The position numbers and the translations under genes were made by a program. The notes under the pieces were generated by a model that worked only from the letters and a program-made list of their open reading frames with translations, was not told the origin of the DNA and did no database searches. From Apium graveolens (lineage: Eukaryota; Streptophyta; Magnoliopsida; Apiales; Apiaceae), in contig NW_027417596.1 in the NCBI RefSeq assembly GCF_009905375.1, positions 62,001 to 126,000 of the forward strand: a stretch of 64,000 nucleotides of DNA, in the 5' to 3' direction. Within the stretch, counting starts at the first letter, position 1, and the number at the start of each line of letters is the position of its first letter. Of the stretch, positions 57,570 through 64,000 are shown one piece after another.

Positions 57570-60500
57570 ATGCCACGGCTCTTTTTAACGTTTGGTTCCT
57601 CTGGTGAGTTTGTTTGGTCTTAACTTTTAATGGGTTGTTATTACCTTGTCAAAATGTTACAAATGTGATATTTTCTTGTAATTGTTTGGTTAAATTAAGC
57701 TCTCTGAGCTAGGGTTTATCATATTACATGTGTATATAACTGTGTATCTGTATTTTTACTGATTTCAGTAATTATTGTAGCTGTTTTTTTTTTGTAATGT
57801 GAGATTAGTATGTAATTTGGATTGCGTTGGTGAAGTTAAGTTGTGCTGTGGAATTTAGGTTTCTTCTTTTGATGTGAAAAAAGCTCCAAGTTTAAAACTC
57901 TTTGGCATTTGTAGCTAGAAAAAAGTTTGCTTTAAATGCGGCTTTTTTAAGTTGTGTAAAGATATGCGTTTTGTTTTGTTTTATGTAAAGTATGGTTTTT
58001 AGTAAGATAGGTATTTAGCATTAGCACAATTATGCATTTCGGAGAATTTCTGAAGTCAGGGGTCTAGAAATATCGTCTCTACTCTTAAGGGTAGTGGTAT
58101 GGTAAACTCTGCTTCCAAGTTCCATCGGACATACCGAGTATGTTTGGTATGACTTTAGTATTTCCAATGTTATGTAACAGTGGAGACTGGCTTCACATGC
58201 ATTTGTACTTGACTTGAGTAAATGATTGATGAAGAAACATGCATCTATTCTGGTATGAAAAATATTTATTCCCAGGTTAATGCTTAAATCGATGTTGAGG
58301 GTGGGGTGGGGTGGGGGGGGGGGGAGGGAGCTTTCGAGATTGATGGATCTATTAATACGGTGACCAGTTCGTTTTGCATAATAAGATTGCCTTGAGTACT
58401 GAAAAAAGTTTGAAAGCTCATTGAATGCCGTCTTTGCTTTATGCTGTAGCCTGTACTGTATGCTGTAGTGTGGAGCTTCTGAGCCTTATTGTTCTATTAG
58501 TGTAGTATCTAGTACTTATGGTGTATCTGTGATTCTCTGTTTATTATATGTGTGTTTGCTATTCTTTTTGAAAGGACTGCCATGAGTATTACAATTGTTC
58601 CAAAGCTCATTGCTGAAATGAATGTAGTCTTTGCTTTATGCTGTAGTATATATCTACCTTTGTTGTATGTGTGTTGAGTTTCTTTTTTAAATGACTTCCA
58701 GGAGTATTGAAGAAGCTTCGAAGCTCATTGCTGAAATGGATGCTAATTTCACTTTTTGCTGTAGTCAGCAGCAATGCAGATATACCCAATACCCCAATGG
58801 AAAGACATATCATATCACCAAGTAATAGGCCTTTGCAGGCATCAGTTATACCCAACTTCCGCTTGTTAGTTGATCTCCCAGTATTCTATAAACCACATCG
58901 GAAACGGATTACACATAATCCTGTACCAGATATTCCACTTGCACCTGCTCAACCTCCCTACAATAGCCCTCTGATAGCCTCCGCTCATGCTCCTTCAGAC
59001 TCACATTTTTCAAAACCGTCAATGAGGAAGAGCAAATCACTGCCTCCAACTGCTGTCATGACGCCTCCATGGTTGCAAAATATTACTCCAACACAATCTG
59101 ATCCTGGTGTTATACCTACCGGTTTAGCTCATCCACCAAGACCACCAAGTAAAACATGTTCTTGTACTCTTTCTTATTATCATTAATAAATTAAGTCTCC
59201 ATTTTTAGGAAAGTAATATTTTTCTAGTAATCCTGTAACTTTTTTTTATAATTCAATTAATTGAAATAGCTCTGGCTAGATTACTGATGAGCTCATTTAA
59301 CCTTACAATCTTCAGTTATGATGTCAATTATTTTTACATTTGTATGCTAATGCTGGCTTACGTTTCTCAAGATTGTTGTGGACATGACATGGTGCTAAAG
59401 CGAGGGACGCAGGCTTGCCATTGTGTATATCCAATAAAGCTTGATATTCTCCTTATAAATGTTTCATCGAACCCAAACTGGAATATTGTATTAGAAGAGT
59501 TTGCTTATCAACTTGGACTACGGGGATCTCAAATTGCGCCAATTACTTTTATGTAGTCACATCATCAAATTGGAACATTTCGGTGGCTATCACTCCACAT
59601 ACAGGCAAAAGCTTCTCTGAAGTTGAAGCATCAGAAATAAACTCTTCACTTTCCATGCACAGGGTTCGTACAAACCCCAAGTTAGTGGGTGATTACAAAA
59701 TACTCAACTTCACCTGGTTTCAGCCTCAGGCGTCTTCTCAGGGTAATTTCCATCTACATTTATTGCTGCTACAGAAGTCTAGAATCACTAATGATATGCG
59801 TAACTGGTCACTACTCATAGCTATTTAATGGGGGCAGTAGGCCATTAACTTGCTCAACCTTTTGCTTACATTTTCTGTATCTTACACCTAGGCCTGTATA
59901 TTAATATTAGAGCAAGCACTATATGCTTCACAATCGTACCCAAGTAGAAACATCAAAGTTACTTTTTGTTTGCAAGTCAATTAGTGAACTCCTCAAACTA
60001 TTACAAGAATTTATTTTTGCCAACATATACAGAGAAACATCCAAAATGTATCTTTGGTATCTGATAATTAAATTGAAAGGCGCACAAAACTCTGATAATT
60101 GACCATCACTGAATTGCTTTATTGACTGAAATGCTTTAGTCCAATGTGCACCTGAAGTCCTTCTTATTAAATGATCCAAAGGCACGTAAAAACATGAATT
60201 AATAAAGGAAATATACTTTAAAGAACAATTTAGGGCGAATAATCTTATAGGAGTAATAGAACTGCACTATATGAAGGTAGAATGCTTTTGTAGCTGTATC
60301 ATAGTGAGTAACTGTTTCTTTTTTTGGGGGTTTTGTGTGTGAATGGAAATTACTGAGCGAAACTATGGTGGAAATAATATTGCAATTGCAATGTAAGCTG
60401 AAGTCATGCTGTTCTATTGGTATTAGCGAGACCTCGTAATTTTCTTGAGACCAAAATGGGATCCCACGAGGCTTCCATCTCTCTTCTGCTGAAAAACTGC

Positions 60501-63500
60501 AGGTTTAGAGTGTAAAACTGCTGATGCAACTTCCCTGCATGCATCAGCTTGTTTGACCAAACATATGCAGTCATAAAAATTTTGTCAAGTGGTTACTACT
60601 ATAGATGTCATAATACATAGTTTTGAGACCAAAAGGGATCTCATGAGTCATCCAACGCTCTTTAGGATGGCCACTGCACGCTGGTATTATGAAATACAAC
60701 CTCTTTCTTAACTCCCAATTGGATTGAGCTTGTCTTTACAATACATGACTAAACAAATGCAAGTGCTTTGCATTTTCTTACATCCAGTAGATAAGATATT
60801 GCATAATTATGATCAGTAGAGTTCTATTTTTGAGTAACACATCTCTAAGTATAAAAGTTACTCAGATTGGGATTGTGGGAAAAGGTAGCATTAGTGATGG
60901 CAGCTAGTAATTCTTTAACAAAAGAACACGAAGATGCTGTTTTTCTTTTCACTGTGCACCATTTTTTATCTTTGTTATGACTCCTCTAATTCAGAACTCC
61001 ATGTCTTGCAGCATCACCAGCTGGTGCACCTTCATACAAACCTCCGTCTTCCACAGAACTCAATACTACAAGTAACGGGAAGCATCCAAGCATTATCTTG
61101 ATTGTCGGTATAGGTGTTGGCATTCTGATAATTGGAATCATCTCACTGCTGATAGTTTGTTCATATACATCTCAGCAAGGGAAGAAAGAGAAGAAGGAAA
61201 CTTATCTCACAGAAACTGGTAATGCACTCAAAAATCCGTTGTCAATCTTGTCTACCTATTATATGTTGCTTTCTTGTCTTTGTTCATTTTAAACTTCAAT
61301 TGCTCTTAGGAAAAACTTATTTTAATGCTCTACTCTTAAGATGGTAAATTTTGAACTGTACTGTAATGAATTTTTACCTTTCATGATAAATGCCATTATA
61401 TAGATAATTGTGGAGGATATAAATTCCTGCTGTCAGATTAGGCCTAAGAGGGATCCCAAGAATATTTACTTCTTGCAAACATGAAAATTATTCCTGAACC
61501 TTAGGTTTTAGGATGACGAGGGAGGGCATATGTATGCATGGTATATAAATACGGGAAGGGTGTTGCTTATCTTTTGTTTACTCTGGACCAGTATAGAACA
61601 TATTGAATTTCCTAGTTATATTTCTCCACAACTAATGCTGCAAGAAAGAGTTACATATGGTCCTTGGACAACACTTCATCCATTTTTCCTTGCTCTAGTT
61701 CAACTATTCATCCACAACTATTTGTTAAGAATGTACACAGCATAAAAACCATATAACCCAACAATTTGACCATAATACAATTCTTTTGGGTAGTCATATT
61801 GTTACATATATGATTAAGAATATTTACGCACGTACGGGTTTAACATTGGAAAATTTATTTAAATTTAAGGAAAAAAAGTCAATATACTTCTGGCAAACAG
61901 ATGCTTAGTTTTGTCCAGCAGAACACCTCAAATAAGTCGCTCCTTTTCCATTACAATGAGATAAGCAAGGGTTTTGTTCCGAGTTGGCGATAGTGCAATC
62001 TGCAACTTGACTAATTGCATAAGGTCATTGATAGCATACCAGTCATGTCTCTATGATCAATTAACCTGACTAATTGCATAAGGTTATTTTTAGCAGAGCA
62101 GTCACGTCTTTATGATAAATTTAATGATTATTGATTTTTTTTTAAAATTGTCAGTTTTCTTAACTAAAAGTGTGTTTAACTTCCTTTATCATATTATACA
62201 AACTTCCATTGATCTAGTATTGATTGTATTTATGCGAGCAATTGCAGGACTTCACAGACATCTTTGCAGTTTTCTTAAAGACTACGTGAGCTGGATAGTT
62301 TGAAGTTTGAACTGATTGTTTTATGAAATGCATTGTTCGGATGAAATTTTCTAACTACCATGAGTTAATAGTTTTATTTCTTAATTCAAATATTCCAGCC
62401 AAGTCCAGTACAGCGGAAGCTCTTCCAGAGTAGGATCCCTGCCCCTTCACCCAACCAGCACACGCTTCCTCGCATATGAAGAGCTAAAAGAAGCAACAAA
62501 CAACTTTGACTCAATTAGTGTGCTTGGGTGAGGGTGGTTTTGGCAGAGTCTTTAAGGGAATGTTAAGTGATGGTACGGCGGTCGCGATAAAAAGGCTTAC
62601 TAGCGGAGGACAACAAGGGGATAAAGAATTCTTGGTTGAGGTTGATATGCTTAGTAGGTTACATCATCGAAACCTAGTGAAGCTTGTAGGTTATTATAGC
62701 AATAGCGACTCTTCACAGAAGTTGCTTTGTTATGAGCTTGTACCGAATGGAAGTCTGGAAGAATGGCTCCATGGTAAATAGTTATCATTGTACATATCTT
62801 CTGTGATCCTAATCCTATACCAGGCATTAAATAAAGTCTTTTCGTCTTGATTACTGTATGTTGAGTGTTAGTAACAGAAAAAAGTCATAATTTGCAACTC
62901 ATAATATAAAGACTACATTGAATGTTGCCTAGTGTTAGACTGTTAGTAGCAAAAAAGTGTGGAAAGGGTAAAAGTATAAAGATTGTTGATAGGCTATACC
63001 TCACTATAAGCTTCTGACAAATGCTAATAATGTCATGTAGGTCCTTTAGGACTAAATTGTCCACTGAACTGGGAGACCAGAATGAAGATTGCCCTTGACG
63101 CTGCACGAGGCCTTGCTTACCTGCATGAGGATTCCCAACCCTGTGTTATACACAGAGATTTTAAGGCATCAAATATATTGCTGGAGAATAACTTTCAAGC
63201 TAAAGTTGCTGATTTTGGCCTTGCAAAACTGGCCCCTGAAGGCAGGCAGAACTACCTGTCTACGCGTGTTATGGGTACCTTTGGGTCAGGCCCCTCTTCA
63301 CACCTTGTTAATGATCAGATAAAGAATTTCTTTAATTTAAACTTGGAGAGAGAGGAAATGTCATACACTAGCCAGTGATGTAGCAGTTGGAATGCTTCAA
63401 GATAAAAGTTGACGCTAAGTTTACATGAACTGTGTTGCAGGTATGTAGCACCTGAATATGCTATGACTGGTCATCTACTTGTAAAAAGTGATGTCTACAG

Positions 63501-64000
63501 CTACGGCGTTGTCCTGCTTGAGTGTTGACAGGACGGAGACCTGTGGATATGTCACAATCATCAGGACAAGAAAACCTTGTGACTTGGGTTAGTAATCTGA
63601 TGCATGAATTGTACTCTGTTTTCTTTAAAATTAGTATTTTTCATCTAAGTATTTATGGTTTGGTAATGTTCTTCTTTTAAGTTCTGGATTTATTTTATTT
63701 CCCTCAAATTCCTCTCTAGACCTGTAGTGGAGCATTAGCCATCAATCTAAAAGCAGTTGAAAGAATCTCAGAACTTGTATCTGTTTCAGGCCAGGCCTAT
63801 ACTCAGAGATAAGGATCGTCTTGATGAACTTGCTGATATCAGGCTCGGAGGAAAGTACCCAAAGGAAGATTTGCAAGGGTTTGCACCATTGCAGCAGCTT
63901 GTGTAGCCCCTGAGGCAAACCAGCGGCCTACTATGGGAGAAGTGGTGCAGTCACTTAAAATGGTGCAGCACGTTATGGAGTATCAGGATTCTGTGTTAAC
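57570..64000 (+). CDS. Receptor-like Ser/Thr kinase, ALE2/At4g02010 type, partial, with indels
   Basis: Proposed coding exons: 57570-57603, 58702-59148, 59372-59742, 61012-61218, 62399-62773, 63041-63284, 63441-63587 and 63790 to the window end, all with GT/AG borders and agreeing phases. The N-terminus gives a secretion signal ([17 protein letters not shown]), then a proline-rich segment and the Cys-rich [11 protein letters not shown] ectodomain of ALE2-type kinases. Exon 4 holds the membrane helix ([15 protein letters not shown]). The kinase keeps [26 protein letters not shown] and A-P-E-Y, so it should be an active plasma-membrane kinase. Single-base indels near 59545, 62430, 62526, 63522 and 63871 break the frame. 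The gene is plant host DNA. ALE2 relatives act in epidermal or surface signalling in Arabidopsis; the role here is inferred. Confidence 0.8.
57604..58701 (+). other. Intron 1 of the kinase gene, with G-run and exon-like repeats
   Basis: It starts GTGAGT and ends TTCCAG. It contains a G-rich run (58299-58328) and two diverged upstream copies (58391-58450, 58574-58648) of the sequence that starts exon 2. Confidence 0.7.
59743..61011 (+). other. Intron 3 of the kinase gene
   Basis: This is a 1.27 kb intron, GTAATT to TTGCAG. It includes two related blocks near 60446 and 60623 that begin GAGACCAAAA(T)GGGATC. No gene is seen inside. Confidence 0.7.
61219..62398 (+). other. Intron 4 of the kinase gene
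   Basis: This is a 1.18 kb intron, GTAATG to TTCCAG. It contains a 59-bp tandem duplication at 62008-62126. Small open frames inside have no recognisable content. Confidence 0.7.
62008..62126 (+). repeat. 59-bp tandem duplication in kinase intron 4
   Basis: TGACTAATTGCATAAGGT at 62008 recurs at 62067. The two units match over about 59 bases (GCATAAGGT, CAGTCAYGTCT, TATGAT blocks) with about 10-12 differences. Confidence 0.75.

Noticed and set aside
57308..57607. 99-codon plus-strand frame covering the kinase leader
   Set aside because: It overlaps the CT-rich leader and C-run, reads past the splice donor at 57604, and is in a different frame from the proposed kinase start at 57570.
58707..58740. 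Kinase start at 58707 or 58740
   Set aside because: The codon at 58707 is TTG, and 58740 would leave a very short secretion signal. A first exon starting at 57570 joins in frame at 58702 with good splice sites, so I preferred it.

Overview
This is a stretch of nuclear DNA from a flowering plant, almost certainly a eudicot. The evidence is one intron-containing plant receptor-kinase gene at the right end and about 56 kb of nested LTR retrotransposons with plant-specific lineages: SIRE-type Ty1/copia, and Tekay/Del-, Athila- and Tat-type Ty3/gypsy. An asterid such as an Apiaceae species is my impression from the repeat families, but nothing in the window proves it. I see no tRNA, rRNA, CRISPR or bacterial-style operon.

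Layout. Positions 1-1521 are the 3' end of a plus-strand SIRE-like copia element (LTR 447-1521). It has landed in a minus-strand Tekay/Del-like element with a 3.9 kb LTR at 5760-9623 and a rearranged, decayed interior at 1522-5759. Positions 9687-16056 are a deletion derivative of a second SIRE-like family, bounded by a perfect TGGGT target-site duplication; it has lost gag and pol and keeps only the long 3' extra ORF. Positions 16062-18668 are AT-rich spacer with a probable CACTA transposon end and a possible Helitron end.

Positions 18669-45862 are an old Tat-lineage element (Tat-1). Three insertions split it: a minus-strand Athila composite with three LTR copies (20379-32471, duplication GGGTT), a 4.34 kb Tekay-like solo LTR (35230-39569, duplication GTTGA), and an Athila solo LTR (43087-44483, near-match CCTAC/CCTAT). 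Its 3' LTR is missing. A fragment of another Tekay-like LTR (45863-46293) joins it to a second Tat-lineage element, Tat-2 (46294-56891), which has both LTRs and a nearly full gag-pol interrupted by stops and single-base frameshifts.

Downstream of pol, Tat-2 carries an antisense three-exon gene (54952 to 53104). It has its own TATA box and consistent splice phases, and a roughly 770 bp array of GATC-centred palindromes lies upstream of it. The Athila element shows a parallel design: its ORF3 (24217 to 23045) has a TATA box and, further upstream, an array of TGAGCG/CGCTCA palindromes matching the array in front of the TATA box in its LTR. These two extra-gene promoter modules are the most interesting observations in the window.

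Positions 57570-64000 hold the plus-strand receptor-like kinase gene of the ALE2/At4g02010 type, cut by the window edge. Its splice sites and kinase motifs are intact, but it carries five single-base indels, mostly in short homopolymers. These are either early decay or assembly errors. All calls come from reading the sequence; no alignment or database search was run.
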